64,000 nt of DNA, from positions 16,012,576 to 16,076,575 of the forward strand of contig CM049309.1 in the NCBI GenBank assembly GCA_026874595.1. The letters are read 5' to 3'. The stretch's first letter is position 1; each line of letters begins with the position of its first letter. Position numbers and translations under genes: made by a program. The notes under the pieces were generated by a model. It saw nothing but the letters and a program-made list of their open reading frames with translations. It ran no database searches and was not told the origin of the DNA. This document shows, piece by piece, positions 61,001 through 63,236 of this stretch. This DNA comes from Sipunculus nudus (Eukaryota; Annelida; Sipuncula; Golfingiida; Sipunculidae).

Positions 61001-63236
61001 CTTTGTAAAAAATAAAAGCAATTTTGCCGAATTGATGTTAGTAAATTTGAGCAAATAAAAGAAAAATTTAGCTTTCCCTCTGTTTGTTGCCACCATATAT
61101 GTTTGATGCAAATGGAGTGGTCCATCGCCGAATGTTCAGAGTAGATTCAGGGTACATATGGGTTAAAGAGCTTCAACATCAAGAACTGTTCTGTCCCATT
61201 TTGGAGCTCCCAGTTGACTTAGGGAAGGTTCATGCCAAAAATAAAAATGAATTAATTCAGAGGTTAATATTCAATTACTTATAAATCAGGAGCTTGCAAA
61301 TTAATGCATTGATTCTTTGATGCATTTACACCCCTACAATCTTGCTTATCATTAAAGAAAAAAACTGTAATTGCCCTATAATAATAATGTGTTTTTAAAA
61401 AGTTTGTATGATATCACTGTATAATAATGTTTTGTGTGTATATTATTATATAATAATGTGTATTTCTGTATCAGAGTGAGCAGGTGTTTCTGATGCTGCT
61501 GCGGTCGGAGGATGAGATGTTACATTTTACATTGTATGACTGGCTCATCTCAGAGAAGCTCAAAGAAAAACTGCTGGAGGTAGGTGTCTTCATGGATATT
61601 TATGAGAATTCCTCATGAATATTCATGAAATTACATACTGTTTAATTAATAGTAAGCTCAACTTAATATTAGTGGCCATTGGTCACTTATCAATCTGTAT
61701 TATCTATAATCGGTTTTAGTGAAATTTCAGGAGTGTTTGGATATTACATGAAGATTAAGGCCCTGTAACCCTGTTGAAATTTCTTGTGTAATATCTATAA
61801 AGAAAAGCTGTTGTGTGTACCTTTGTTGGACAACTGTAAAATCCGTCCCAGTTACCATTTCTGCATGTTTTTCGGGATAATTTTTCATGCGTGTGAAACC
61901 CTGCAAAAATTGCTGGCTCACTAGTTGCTGGAGTTATTCCACTGACAGCATTAGGGTCCCAAAATAAAAAAAAAAAAATGATTTAAATAATATCCCCTCA
62001 CACAAAATCAGCAGGCCATCTGCATATATATTTTAGACTGAAAATTATTTGTAAAGAATATTTTTCAAACACTTTTCGTGAAAAAAACATGCAGACATGT
62101 TCTGGGATGGACTGTAGATTCTAATTTAAAATTTGCGGAAAAAAAGGCGGATCGTGCCATTTTCTTAGCTTCACATATCTTAGCTTCACATGGGCTACTA
62201 TAGTTGGCTTCTATTCCCAAGGTTAAATGTTTGCAGTTTTTTCCTTTTTCAGATATTCACACAAATTTCATTTTTATGATCCTACAGTGCAGTATATTGT
62301 ATACAATGGTATATTCATTATGACAGGAATTATTTAATTTGCACACAAAATCTTAATCTTAAACAACAAGAATCCAAGGGAATGCAGAACAAGCGCACAT
62401 TCTTGTTCATTAATAACAGACAATTTAATAAAAGATCTTATATTATTCATAATATGAATCTTTGATGAACAGGTAATAAAATAATTTATAATTTATAATA
62501 TTGCTCATTTGTCTTTTGACTTGGACCATTTGTATATTTATGTATGTGCTGTATGATTTTCTGCTATAGATCAAATCACCATTCCTAGAATACTACTTAG
62601 AACGCAAAGCAGAATTACAGCCCCACCAGAGAGAAACGCTAGATCTGCTGTGGAGGTATTATGAGAAAGTACGCAACTTTGCCGCAGCTTCCCAGATCCT
62701 CACTAAACTTGCAGGCAAACAAGGGTAAGTTAAATGTACTTTACCTAATACCTTGCTTACAAATAATATAGTTGGACTTTTGTACATATTGTACACAGCA
62801 GTTAATTAGAAGTTAATTACCATAGTGCAAAATAGCTGTGATTACTTCCTTTAGGTAGAGTTATATGTTTTCAGAAATGCTATAACTTGAGATTTTGCAT
62901 ATTCCCCTCAAATTTGGAATGGCCCATGAGAGGAGACATCTGTTTTTGTGCCATTCAAGTTTATTTTTATGTGAACAAGAAAGAACAGTTTCTTAGCATG
63001 TAAAATATAAGCCTAATATGTATTGTGTCATGTATTGTGAGTGTAGTGCTGTGTTTATATCAAACAGTGAGGTTATGTATGATTATAGTCAATCTGATCT
63101 CTGGAAAGATTGATGTGGTTTTAGGACTGACATCAACCTTCAGGAGCGTATAGAGTACCTGTCACGGGCCATCATGACGGCCAAGAGTTGTCCTCAGCAA
63201 GGACAGTTCTTACATGACCTGGAGGAGAGAATGGAG
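6114..63236 (+). CDS. NUP155: Nup155 nucleoporin gene, 30 coding exons, 3' end beyond window
   Basis: Nup155 is a large inner-ring scaffold protein of the nuclear pore complex. It partners the Nup93/Nup205/Nup188/Nup35 module and touches the pore membrane. The exons join in one open frame of 1,095 codons (exon lengths sum to 3,285 nt). Recognisable blocks in order include [93 protein letters not shown] and DLLWRYYEK. Residues about 60-500 form the Nucleoporin_N beta-propeller. About 550-640 is a proline-rich linker, and the rest is the Nucleoporin_C alpha-solenoid. Relative to the human protein the N terminus is complete and about 280-300 C-terminal residues are missing because the window ends. 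Exons average about 110 bp and introns about 1.9 kb. No frameshift or in-frame stop is seen, so the gene looks intact. Confidence 0.96.
6282..6464. mobile_element. pogo/Tigger-type MITE in intron 1
   Basis: The left end starts cagtgaaacctcatt and the right end is an imperfect inverted copy, ggttttactgta. Internal TCGACTTAA and TTTGACACA motifs recur. CAGTG-type termini next to TA are typical of Tc1/mariner-pogo non-autonomous elements. Confidence 0.65.
7021..9751. mobile_element. Outer element with CCAGGGTTGG-type ends and GCAGAAATACC subterminal repeats
   Basis: tataccagggttgg (about 7024) faces an inverted counterpart ccaaccctggtttata (9736-9751). Subterminal blocks at 7070-7130 and 9630-9720 share ggcagaaatacc and ctgccc motifs in opposing arrangement. 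A second element (7442-8980) sits inside. No coding capacity is seen. Confidence 0.5.
7442..8980. mobile_element. Non-autonomous element with perfect 20-bp TIRs and GGTACA repeats
   Basis: ccagggttggggccaggtac (7442-7461) is repeated as its exact reverse complement at 8961-8980. A further right-end copy at 8509-8527 is followed by a diverged second internal block, so the element looks internally duplicated. Both ends carry runs of (GGTACA)n. Confidence 0.75.
9839..9976 (+). CDS. NUP155: NUP155 coding exon 2 (residues 42-87)
   Basis: The acceptor is tctcacag and the donor gtatcc. The exon encodes [18 protein letters not shown] and ends [12 protein letters not shown], matching the conserved entry into the Nup155 beta-propeller. 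Reading through the donor gives a stop within a few codons, which supports the junction. Confidence 0.95.
10716..10812 (+). CDS. NUP155: NUP155 coding exon 3 (residues 88-119)
   Basis: The acceptor is cctcag and the donor gtaagt. The exon encodes [18 protein letters not shown] then [15 protein letters not shown]. This is one of the best-conserved propeller stretches of Nup155/Nup157/Nup170. Confidence 0.95.
12085..12260 (+). repeat. Dispersed MITE-like repeat (GGTCTGATT family), copy 1
   Basis: ggtctgattcttggccctg, cacaatgcaataccacgct and ggtctgattacaattct occur in this order. The same blocks occur inverted at 27085-27225. Ends read as imperfect inverted repeats (accctgtg / caccctagtg). Confidence 0.65.
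12779..12849 (+). CDS. NUP155: NUP155 coding exon 4 (residues 120-143)
   Basis: The acceptor is acttgcag and the donor gtaagc. The exon encodes [20 protein letters not shown] followed by PKA, collinear with the human YFDGLSETILAVGLV block of the propeller. Confidence 0.95.
13349..13441 (+). CDS. NUP155: NUP155 coding exon 5 (residues 144-174)
   Basis: The acceptor is actgacag and the donor gtaaag. The exon encodes [20 protein letters not shown] then [11 protein letters not shown], the propeller strand with the conserved TPVDIV motif. It is followed by a 5.1-kb intron (13442-18518) that holds a MITE, a pogo-type element and a Helentron-like element. Confidence 0.95.
14246..14581. mobile_element. 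PIF/Harbinger-type MITE, 336 bp
   Basis: TIRs of about 35 bp begin GGCC and include ggtatggttctcaggcac on the left and its inverse on the right. They are flanked by TAA on both sides (14243-14245 and 14582-14584). A 3-bp TWA target duplication is the signature of PIF/Harbinger. The interior is AT-rich and non-coding. Confidence 0.8.
15045..16455. mobile_element. Non-autonomous pogo/Tigger-type element, 1.4 kb
   Basis: The 27-bp terminal repeats at 15045-15071 and 16429-16455 are reverse complements with one mismatch (taccgtaaaatctccac start). Both outermost dinucleotides are TA, fitting a TA target site. A subterminal copy of aaaaccgca lies at 15076-15089. The interior has only short ORFs without transposase motifs. 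Confidence 0.82.
16787..18243 (+). mobile_element. Helentron-like (HINE) element, family 1, copy A
   Basis: The 5' end gtatccgccaaaa (16787-16799) is matched by an inverted ttttggcggatac at 18199-18211. The 5' motif also folds locally with gttttgtggatac. A 3' hairpin, gtagtcgcttgtcgactac (18214-18232), precedes a terminal CTAG (18240-18243). Flanks are T on the left and TTT on the right, as expected for T|T insertion by Helentrons. The core is a tandem array in which the GGTGGCGCCACC palindrome recurs at alternating spacings of about 149 and 130 bp (17102, 17251, 17381, 17530, 17661, 17940, 18082; one variant at 17810). It lies in NUP155 intron 5, in sense orientation. Confidence 0.82.
18519..18679 (+). 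CDS. NUP155: NUP155 coding exon 6 (residues 175-228)
   Basis: The acceptor is cattacag and the donor gtgagg. The exon encodes [20 protein letters not shown], then [17 protein letters not shown] and [26 protein letters not shown] is almost invariant in the family. Confidence 0.96.
18806..18870 (+). repeat. Short 24-bp tandem repeat after exon 6
   Basis: gtttcatggg starts at 18806, 18830 and 18854, giving about three 24-bp units that include ttttgccatt. It is intronic and non-coding. Confidence 0.7.
19119..19740 (+). repeat. Dispersed repeat, CCTGGAAAA family, copy 1
   Basis: The repeat begins acctggaaacctc...tggatatta...ttttccaggtcctgga. It includes gcaggtgcaaaggattacca and ends in the imperfectly inverted ctggagaaaacctgga...ctcctggaattttg. 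The same order appears at 33617-33990 and 59966-60400. Confidence 0.7.
20153..20763 (+). repeat. Repeat with inverted CCCCTCCC ends and three TGACCTTGA/TCAAGGTCA units
   Basis: atatgtctcccctcccat at the left is mirrored by agggaggggacacatat at the right. Three internal units of about 125-150 bp each carry a TGACCTTGA-type site followed within 6-10 bp by its inverse TCAAGGTCA (20350/20365, 20484/20503, 20631/20649). Confidence 0.65.
20822..20924 (+). CDS. NUP155: NUP155 coding exon 7 (residues 229-262), membrane-contact loop
   Basis: The acceptor is tcttccag and the donor gtaagt. The exon encodes [20 protein letters not shown] then [14 protein letters not shown]. In vertebrate Nup155 the equivalent [10 protein letters not shown] segment is the amphipathic, membrane-binding (ALPS-like) propeller loop. 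The serine-rich, hydrophobic character is kept here, so the same role is inferred. Confidence 0.95.
21121..21265 (+). repeat. Dispersed repeat, GGGCTTTGAT..AATGAGRTCAGAGGTCA family
   Basis: This copy is collinear with copies at 30480-30980, 47975-48100, 52060-52440, 56870-57115, 58740-59015 and 60430-60665. All share cttaactac/ttaccaa..agattatct, gggcaaaatccac.catatttaatga and ggtcagaggtca. All are non-coding and in introns. Confidence 0.65.
21328..21401 (+). CDS. NUP155: NUP155 coding exon 8 (residues 263-287)
   Basis: The acceptor is cctacag and the donor gtaggt. The exon encodes [20 protein letters not shown] then KSTIQ, matching the human IDNSRNILYTRSEKGVIQ block of the propeller. Confidence 0.94.
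22013..22104 (+). CDS. NUP155: NUP155 coding exon 9 (residues 288-317)
   Basis: The acceptor is attttag and the donor gtgagt. The exon encodes [20 protein letters not shown] then [10 protein letters not shown], aligning with the human VYDLG...VSQNAIV segment. Confidence 0.94.
22437..22534 (+). CDS. NUP155: NUP155 coding exon 10 (residues 318-350), seed of a minisatellite
   Basis: The acceptor is gtttacag and the donor gtaagg. The exon encodes [20 protein letters not shown] then [12 protein letters not shown]. The last 44 exonic bases plus the first 6 intronic bases form the first unit of the 50-bp tandem array that fills the start of the next intron. Splicing at this first donor keeps the frame. 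Reading on into the array meets an in-frame TAG at 22564-22566. Confidence 0.94.
22491..24187 (+). repeat. 50-bp minisatellite built from the NUP155 exon 10 / intron 10 junction (~34 units)
   Basis: The first unit is real: 44 bases of exon 10 end plus gtaagg. It is followed by about 33 diverged tandem copies keeping aacaaacattcacctagtag, tgtctcacatacag and gtaagg. Some copies have aggaaagg and so lost the GT. Groups of variant units (ttttagctgtcttaaat... then gtgactgtctcacat...) recur at about 23041, 23194 and 23595, suggesting multi-unit duplications. In the exon frame, reading past the first donor meets TAG at 22564. Confidence 0.95.
24404..24556 (+). CDS. NUP155: NUP155 coding exon 11 (residues 351-401)
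   Basis: The acceptor is actttacag and the donor gtgagt. The exon encodes [36 protein letters not shown] and [22 protein letters not shown] and [10 protein letters not shown] are family hallmarks. It lies just downstream of the 50-bp array. Confidence 0.96.
25243..25423. mobile_element. pogo/Tigger-type MITE, 181 bp
   Basis: TA-cagtgaaatcttgctaacg on the left and attaggtgaggtttcactg-TA on the right are inverted with mismatches. The interior repeats ggtggtc(a/g)t motifs. It lies in NUP155 intron 11. Confidence 0.72.
25505..25605 (+). CDS. NUP155: NUP155 coding exon 12 (residues 402-435)
   Basis: The acceptor is ttctcag and the donor gtaagt. The exon encodes [20 protein letters not shown] then [14 protein letters not shown], matching the human end-of-propeller LLMAASENEDNDILW...FPFQ block. 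Confidence 0.95.
25640..26262 (+). repeat. Diverged member of Helentron-like family 2 (3' end recognisable)
   Basis: Internal units (ggcacaaattgtatcca..., ctttgaaacctgaaattt) resemble the family 2 array at 43.2-47.6 kb. The 3' end reads agctgagcgcaatggtccatgggccacttgtttt, with a near-palindromic ccatgg stem. No clear 5' end was found. Confidence 0.5.
26784..26942 (+). CDS. NUP155: NUP155 coding exon 13 (residues 436-488)
   Basis: The acceptor is tcttttcag. The donor is gtatag, a weak sequence. The exon encodes [20 protein letters not shown], then [17 protein letters not shown] and [16 protein letters not shown]. It closes the propeller with the conserved PPKKFVLLS-type motif. Confidence 0.94.
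27085..27225 (-). repeat. GGTCTGATT-family MITE-like repeat, copy 2 (inverted)
   Basis: Relative to 12085-12260 this copy is inverted: agaattgtaatcagacca, gcatggtattgcattgtg and ggtctgattcttgaccctg. Ends aacaccagggtg and accctgtgttca form an imperfect TIR. Confidence 0.65.
27797..27907 (+). CDS. NUP155: NUP155 coding exon 14 (residues 489-525)
   Basis: The acceptor is attccag and the donor gtgaga. The exon encodes [20 protein letters not shown] then [24 protein letters not shown] marks the transition into the alpha-solenoid. Confidence 0.95.
28216..28600 (+). repeat. Dispersed ~390-bp repeat, copy 1
   Basis: Shared blocks with 37931-38333 are ggaaaggcatttttcatt, gttccccacatcaca, ctccrtgatttgcagagc, gaaatactttattggccaat and ttgttatgtt, all in the same order and orientation. 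No coding sequence. Confidence 0.72.
29307..29372 (+). CDS. NUP155: NUP155 coding exon 15 (residues 526-547)
   Basis: The acceptor is atttacag and the donor gtaagt. The exon encodes [20 protein letters not shown] followed by [15 protein letters not shown] is nearly identical in human Nup155. Confidence 0.95.
29730..29817 (+). CDS. NUP155: NUP155 coding exon 16 (residues 548-576), seed of a second minisatellite
   Basis: The acceptor is tgcttcag and the donor gtaagt. The exon encodes [20 protein letters not shown] then EQPVPLTMQ, ending one base into a serine codon. The last ~22 exonic bases and ~40 following intronic bases are repeated in tandem downstream. The exon joins in phase to 33463, skipping an ORF-like stretch at 32728-32803. 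Confidence 0.92.
29796..30360 (+). repeat. 61-62-bp minisatellite built from the NUP155 exon 16 / intron 16 junction (~9 units)
   Basis: Each unit carries a copy of the exon 16 end (cctgtacc.ctcaccatgcagt) and its donor (gtaagtactcctcaaagg). Donor-equivalent positions lie at 29818 (real) and about 29879, 29941, 30003, 30064, 30125, 30185, 30247 and 30307. Several later copies keep gtaagt; others read ataagt, gtcagt or gtaggt. Confidence 0.92.
30480..30980 (+). repeat. GGGCTTTGAT..GGTCAGAGGTCA family repeat, tandem units
   Basis: Two to three units of ttgatggattttcaccaaactcac...catatttaat(a/g)a(a/g)gt, with the caggtcaccac/ggtcaaaggtc ending. Same family as 21121-21265. Confidence 0.6.
31118..32890. 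mobile_element. PIF/Harbinger-type non-autonomous element, 1.77 kb
   Basis: The left TIR starts ggccagacttttttaatt (31118) and continues to ggtttac. The right end carries its inverse, gtaaacc then aattaaaaaagtctggcc (to 32890). TTA flanks both sides (31115-31117 and 32891-32893), a TWA target duplication. No transposase ORF is evident. It lies in NUP155 intron 16. Confidence 0.8.
33463..33510 (+). CDS. NUP155: NUP155 coding exon 17, proline-rich linker (residues 577-592)
   Basis: This is a short 48-nt exon with acceptor ttttttccag and donor gtaagt. It encodes [16 protein letters not shown]. It falls in the low-complexity Pro/Ser/Thr linker between propeller and solenoid, where human Nup155 has a longer Pro/Ser-rich insert. 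Phase agreement with exons 16 and 18 is the main support. Confidence 0.88.
33617..33990 (+). repeat. CCTGGAAAA-family dispersed repeat, copy 2
   Basis: Same block order as 19119-19740: tcctggaagtctggaatactcatagatattata, gcaggtgcaaggattaccattg, then aaaatccctgaaagacctgga near the end. Confidence 0.65.
34280..34560 (+). repeat. Dispersed repeat with copies at 38345-38590 and 41560-41720
   Basis: acatcatgctgaaaagt, gacagaataagaatatttt-type, tggatgtgcatatata and tgatcgattatgcaaaa blocks recur in the same order in introns 19 and 21. No ends were defined. Confidence 0.55.
34670..34820 (+). CDS. NUP155: NUP155 coding exon 18 (residues 593-642)
   Basis: The acceptor is tttcgccag and the donor gtatct. 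The exon encodes [37 protein letters not shown] and [13 protein letters not shown]. The first half is linker; the second begins the Nucleoporin_C solenoid at the HNGI.LY..RI motif. Confidence 0.95.
34873..35007. mobile_element. pogo/Tigger-type MITE, 135 bp
   Basis: TA-cagtggaacctctcc and agaggtttcattgt-TA are imperfect inverted ends. The interior is non-coding. It lies just downstream of exon 18. Confidence 0.7.
35174..37581 (+). mobile_element. Tigger/pogo DNA transposon, 2.4 kb, TIRs nearly identical
   Basis: The terminal 28 bases (start taccgttttccccc) match the reverse complement of the right end with a single mismatch, and both ends are TA. Subterminal gataatccgcaccc and gtataatacgcac motifs recur near both ends. 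Inside is a broken transposase (35826-36867). The close TIR match suggests a fairly recent insertion into NUP155 intron 18 (34821-37835). Confidence 0.9.
35826..36867 (+). pseudogene. Tigger/pogo-family transposase, disrupted
   Basis: The reading frame opens [20 protein letters not shown] with a Psq/CENP-B-type helix-turn-helix ([17 protein letters not shown]). A second DNA-binding helix set follows ([15 protein letters not shown]). The DDE core begins at IGNAD, but the next codon is TAG (36330-36332) where Q is usual (NADQTP). The same frame continues through [20 protein letters not shown] to [10 protein letters not shown], the second catalytic Asp. A frameshift around 36660-36690 moves [19 protein letters not shown], the third Asp region, into the next frame. 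The C-terminal part after about 36800 is missing. No function is expected. Confidence 0.9.
37836..37902 (+). CDS. NUP155: NUP155 coding exon 19 (residues 643-665)
   Basis: The acceptor is gttattgtag and the donor gtgagt. The exon encodes [20 protein letters not shown] then KL. It continues the solenoid in phase. The preceding 3-kb intron contains the Tigger transposon at 35174-37581. Confidence 0.92.
37931..38333 (+). repeat. Dispersed ~390-bp repeat, copy 2
   Basis: Second copy of the 28216-28600 repeat, starting right after exon 19's donor region. It shares the ggaaaggcatttttcatt and gaaatactttattggccaat blocks. Confidence 0.7.
38345..38590 (+). repeat. Dispersed repeat, second copy of the 34280-34560 family
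   Basis: acatcatgctgcaaagt, gacagaataagaatatttg, tggatgtgcatctata and ttgatcaattatgg follow the order seen at 34280-34560. Confidence 0.55.
38648..39945. mobile_element. Foldback-type element with CATCTTAAGATG ends
   Basis: At the left, a hairpin with 26-base arms (38663-38688 and 38704-38729, two mismatches) contains catcttaagat and ctgaccca. At the right (39720-39945), ccaaccttaagatct, aatcttaagaatgg and cagacccattttaagatggg repeat the motif, ending in gggttagatagg opposite the left ccatctatcc. The boundaries are approximate. Confidence 0.5.
39990..40023. repeat. (TA)n microsatellite
   Basis: About 17 uninterrupted TA dinucleotides, roughly 110 bp upstream of exon 20. Confidence 0.9.
40131..40237 (+). 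CDS. NUP155: NUP155 coding exon 20 (residues 666-700)
   Basis: The acceptor is catatttcag and the donor gtaagg. The exon encodes [20 protein letters not shown] then [22 protein letters not shown] matches the human LESVLQELKGLQEFLD region. A 25-bp minisatellite resembling its 3' end follows in the intron. Confidence 0.93.
40240..40670 (+). repeat. 25-27-bp minisatellite after exon 20
   Basis: The consensus gatgatttggacaccagtga then ttaga repeats about 12-15 times with decay toward the exon. The core caccagt..ttagaga is shared with the exon 20 end (40219-40234, caccagtagttagaga), so this array may also be seeded from an exon end. Confidence 0.8.
41280..41341 (+). CDS. NUP155: NUP155 coding exon 21 (residues 701-721)
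   Basis: The exon encodes [20 protein letters not shown] followed by K, with donor gtaaac. The acceptor is ambiguous. AGs end at 41264, 41272 and 41279. The first and last keep the same frame and differ by five residues (SLSAY), and the third is the one used here. The following intron is the largest in the window (41342-52461). Confidence 0.85.
41763..43202 (+). mobile_element. Helentron-like element, family 3
   Basis: The 5' agccctcggct (41763) pairs with a 3' ggctgagggct (43166-43176; two mismatches when inverted). The 3' end is ...gatattCTAG followed by T's (43199-43202). The core holds about four units of ~300 bp: acctt/tgaac..gtgagcgg-type starts, accattgggtggattttcac, then ggtctgtacctgctgcaca and GGTGGCGCCACC-type palindromes (42080; a variant at 42380). 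A separate MITE-like insert interrupts it at 42597-42935. Confidence 0.65.
42597..42935. mobile_element. MITE-like insert of alternating purine-pyrimidine sequence
   Basis: ggtgtttccatgtg (about 42649) faces cacatggaaacacc (about 42857). The outer ctgtttccatgtgcgcatat and atatgcacatacgcat form a second inverted pair. Sequence on either side resumes the family 3 unit (aaacactttgaag..ttatttctca-type), so it is an insertion. Confidence 0.6.
43208..47604 (+). mobile_element. Helentron-like element, family 2 (4.4 kb, carrying a nested family 1 element)
   Basis: The 5' gctcagctgactg (43210-43222) has its exact 13-bp inverse cagtcagctgagc at 47570-47582. A 14-bp palindrome, tgacccatgggtca (47587-47600), follows, then cttg and a T run. 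The core is nine or so ~335-bp units (aacag.gcacaaatcgtaacgactgg..., ggtctctgttacccatatcc, gcagactGGTGGCGCCACCtgtattt). Palindromes lie near 43531, 43869, 44206, 44534, 44872 and 45208; decayed ones follow at 45541, 45885 and 46230. It begins within a few bases of the end of the family 3 element. Confidence 0.75.
46250..47422 (+). mobile_element. Helentron-like family 1, copy B, nested in family 2
   Basis: gtatccgccaaaa opens at 46250. The 3' part reads ttttggcagatac (one mismatch), a decayed hairpin (gtagtcacttgtcggttac) and ccgtattCTAG ending at 47422. The interrupted family 2 unit resumes as tttta...ctctatttttgagat. The core has about three palindrome-bearing unit pairs. Confidence 0.8.
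47975..48100 (+). repeat. GGGCTTTGAT..-family dispersed repeat, partial
   Basis: ataactttattaccagggatctgaaggattttcacaaaactcgcc and aattatctcccctgagtttgataataggcaaaatccac follow the family order of 21121-21265. The ending is missing. Confidence 0.5.
48381..49837 (+). mobile_element. Helentron-like family 1, copy C
   Basis: Starts gtattcgccaaaac with the local inverse gttttgcggatac. Ends with gtagtcgcttgtcgactac hairpin and ccgtattCTAG (49834-49837), flanked by T/TTTT. Core palindromes GGTGGCGCCACC lie at about 48692, 48842 and 49122, with variants between them. Confidence 0.82.
49838..52059. other. Intron 21 remainder: AT-rich sequence, poly(C) tract, tandem duplication
   Basis: A 19-base C run sits at 50330-50348. 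A ~80-bp unit (atatataatgattgcaactt ... aacttatattttcagttttt) is duplicated at 50910-51050. Around 52008-52040, gtgagggccgtgacccatgggtcccttgt looks like another family 2 Helentron-like 3' end without a recognised 5' end. No gene is seen. Confidence 0.5.
52060..52440 (+). repeat. GGGCTTTGAT..-family dispersed repeat, tandem units
   Basis: Two to three units with ccttacaaaatctatgcatattaaat, aggtcaccaggctactttgtggtgttgcc and catatttaatgaggtcaaagg, directly upstream of exon 22. Confidence 0.6.
52462..52592 (+). CDS. NUP155: NUP155 coding exon 22 (residues 722-765)
   Basis: The acceptor is gtttttcaag. The donor gtctgt is non-consensus at +3 and +4. The exon encodes [34 protein letters not shown] and [10 protein letters not shown], matching the human IQQLV...ALWKLLCEHQF solenoid helices. 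Confidence 0.94.
53045..53104 (+). CDS. NUP155: NUP155 coding exon 23 (residues 766-785)
   Basis: This is a 60-nt exon with acceptor taccctcag and donor gtgggt. It encodes [20 protein letters not shown]. It aligns with the human LKITTFKDLVIRDKE interval and is phase 0 at both ends. Confidence 0.92.
53386..54842 (+). mobile_element. Helentron-like family 1, copy D
   Basis: Starts gtatccgccaaaacgaag with local inverse gttttgcggatac. Ends ttttggcggatac, tagtcgcttgtcgacta hairpin and catattCTAG (54839-54842), flanked by T/TTTTT. The core has several unit pairs with GGTGGCGCCACC or near variants (53851, 54129, 54253, 54407, 54537 approximately). It lies in NUP155 intron 23, sense orientation. Confidence 0.82.
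54843..55461. other. Intron 23, nothing recognised
   Basis: No repeats, TIRs or coding motifs were seen apart from the elements on either side. Confidence 0.4.
55462..56377 (+). mobile_element. Tigger/pogo-type transposon remnant, 0.9 kb
   Basis: The left end TA-cagtcggacccttctaatc and right end gattaacagggtccgactg-TA are inverted copies (22 of 24 bases). Subterminal taatccggc motifs recur at both ends. A transposase fragment lies at 55871-56008. A ~115-bp block (gacttcccsgccggtgaaca ... aactgataattaattagct) is tandemly duplicated at about 55661-55870. Confidence 0.85.
55871..56008 (+). pseudogene. Tigger transposase core fragment
   Basis: One frame reads [20 protein letters not shown] then [17 protein letters not shown] and ends at TAA (56006-56008). 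The [18 protein letters not shown] block is the conserved start of the DDE domain of Tigger/jerky-type transposases. Everything before and after is deleted, so this is a relic. Confidence 0.85.
56481..56612 (+). CDS. NUP155: NUP155 coding exon 24 (residues 786-829)
   Basis: The acceptor is ttacaaacag and the donor gtaata. The exon encodes [36 protein letters not shown] and [13 protein letters not shown]...Y..D.AA...IS..L...CP.LYS is conserved with human. A minisatellite begins right after its donor. Confidence 0.95.
56613..56875 (+). repeat. ~41-bp minisatellite directly after exon 24
   Basis: acaaatgtaccagtaactga then tatcccaaatataaaacct repeats about six times, starting within about 15 bases of the exon 24 donor. 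Unlike the arrays after exons 10 and 16, I see no copy of the exon end in the unit. Confidence 0.85.
56876..57115 (+). repeat. GGGCTTTGAT..-family dispersed repeat
   Basis: Ccatgcaggtttaatgat, ggaggtcaccaggctactttgtggtgttgc and gtgatggattttgatgacactc follow the family order of 52060-52440. Confidence 0.55.
57594..57671 (+). CDS. NUP155: NUP155 coding exon 25 (residues 830-855)
   Basis: The acceptor is tatttcag and the donor gtaagt. The exon encodes [20 protein letters not shown] then LKESVA, collinear with the human [23 protein letters not shown] helices. Confidence 0.95.
58404..58600 (+). CDS. NUP155: NUP155 coding exon 26 (residues 856-920)
   Basis: The acceptor is acattacag. The donor gtcaga is weak. 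The exon encodes [55 protein letters not shown] and [10 protein letters not shown]. The human counterpart ...VDLSNVC.QYR.VR.Y.GVVELSLTAA..KDPQGLGLH is clearly recognisable. Confidence 0.95.
58740..59015 (+). repeat. GGGCTTTGAT..-family dispersed repeat
   Basis: Opens tggtatacccacggtctgacc, then agtgtcgccgcgataacttactggggctttgatggattttcac and catatttaatgaggtcagagg. Confidence 0.6.
59672..59822 (+). CDS. NUP155: NUP155 coding exon 27 (residues 921-971)
   Basis: The acceptor is tcattgcag and the donor gtaagt. The exon encodes [36 protein letters not shown] and [14 protein letters not shown]. The SPS.PK.PGPP loop and LT.EEAE match human residues in the same place. Confidence 0.95.
59966..60400 (+). 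repeat. CCTGGAAAA-family dispersed repeat, copy 3
   Basis: caacctggaaacctcgaatattcatggatattataaatgacttttccaggtcc, gcaggtgcaaaggattact and ggagaaaacctgaaaaaattcctgggattttg follow the order in copies 1 and 2. Confidence 0.68.
60430..60665 (+). repeat. GGGCTTTGAT..-family dispersed repeat
   Basis: tggtatacccatgatctg, accagggctttgattaattttcacgaaacttgcc and catatttaatgaggtcagaggtcaccag; same opening as 58740. Confidence 0.6.
60666..61474. other. Intron 27 remainder, nothing recognised
   Basis: Short ORFs only; none has splice borders in phase with exons 27 and 28, and no repeat ends were seen. Confidence 0.4.
61475..61579 (+). CDS. NUP155: NUP155 coding exon 28 (residues 972-1006)
   Basis: The acceptor is ctgtatcag and the donor gtaggt. 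The exon encodes [20 protein letters not shown] then [15 protein letters not shown], matching human LSQRSKDELFSIALYNWLI..DLADKLL. Confidence 0.95.
62570..62724 (+). CDS. NUP155: NUP155 coding exon 29 (residues 1007-1057)
   Basis: The acceptor is ctgctatag and the donor gtaagt. The exon encodes [37 protein letters not shown] and [20 protein letters not shown] and DLLWRYYEK are diagnostic of the family. Confidence 0.96.
63125..63236 (+). CDS. NUP155: NUP155 coding exon 30, last exon in window (residues 1058-1095)
   Basis: The acceptor is ggttttag and the donor gtaaga. The exon encodes [20 protein letters not shown] then [17 protein letters not shown], matching human [20 protein letters not shown]...GEFLHELEEKME. 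The donor shows that the gene continues. The remaining solenoid exons are outside the window, and 63237-64000 is intron. Confidence 0.95.
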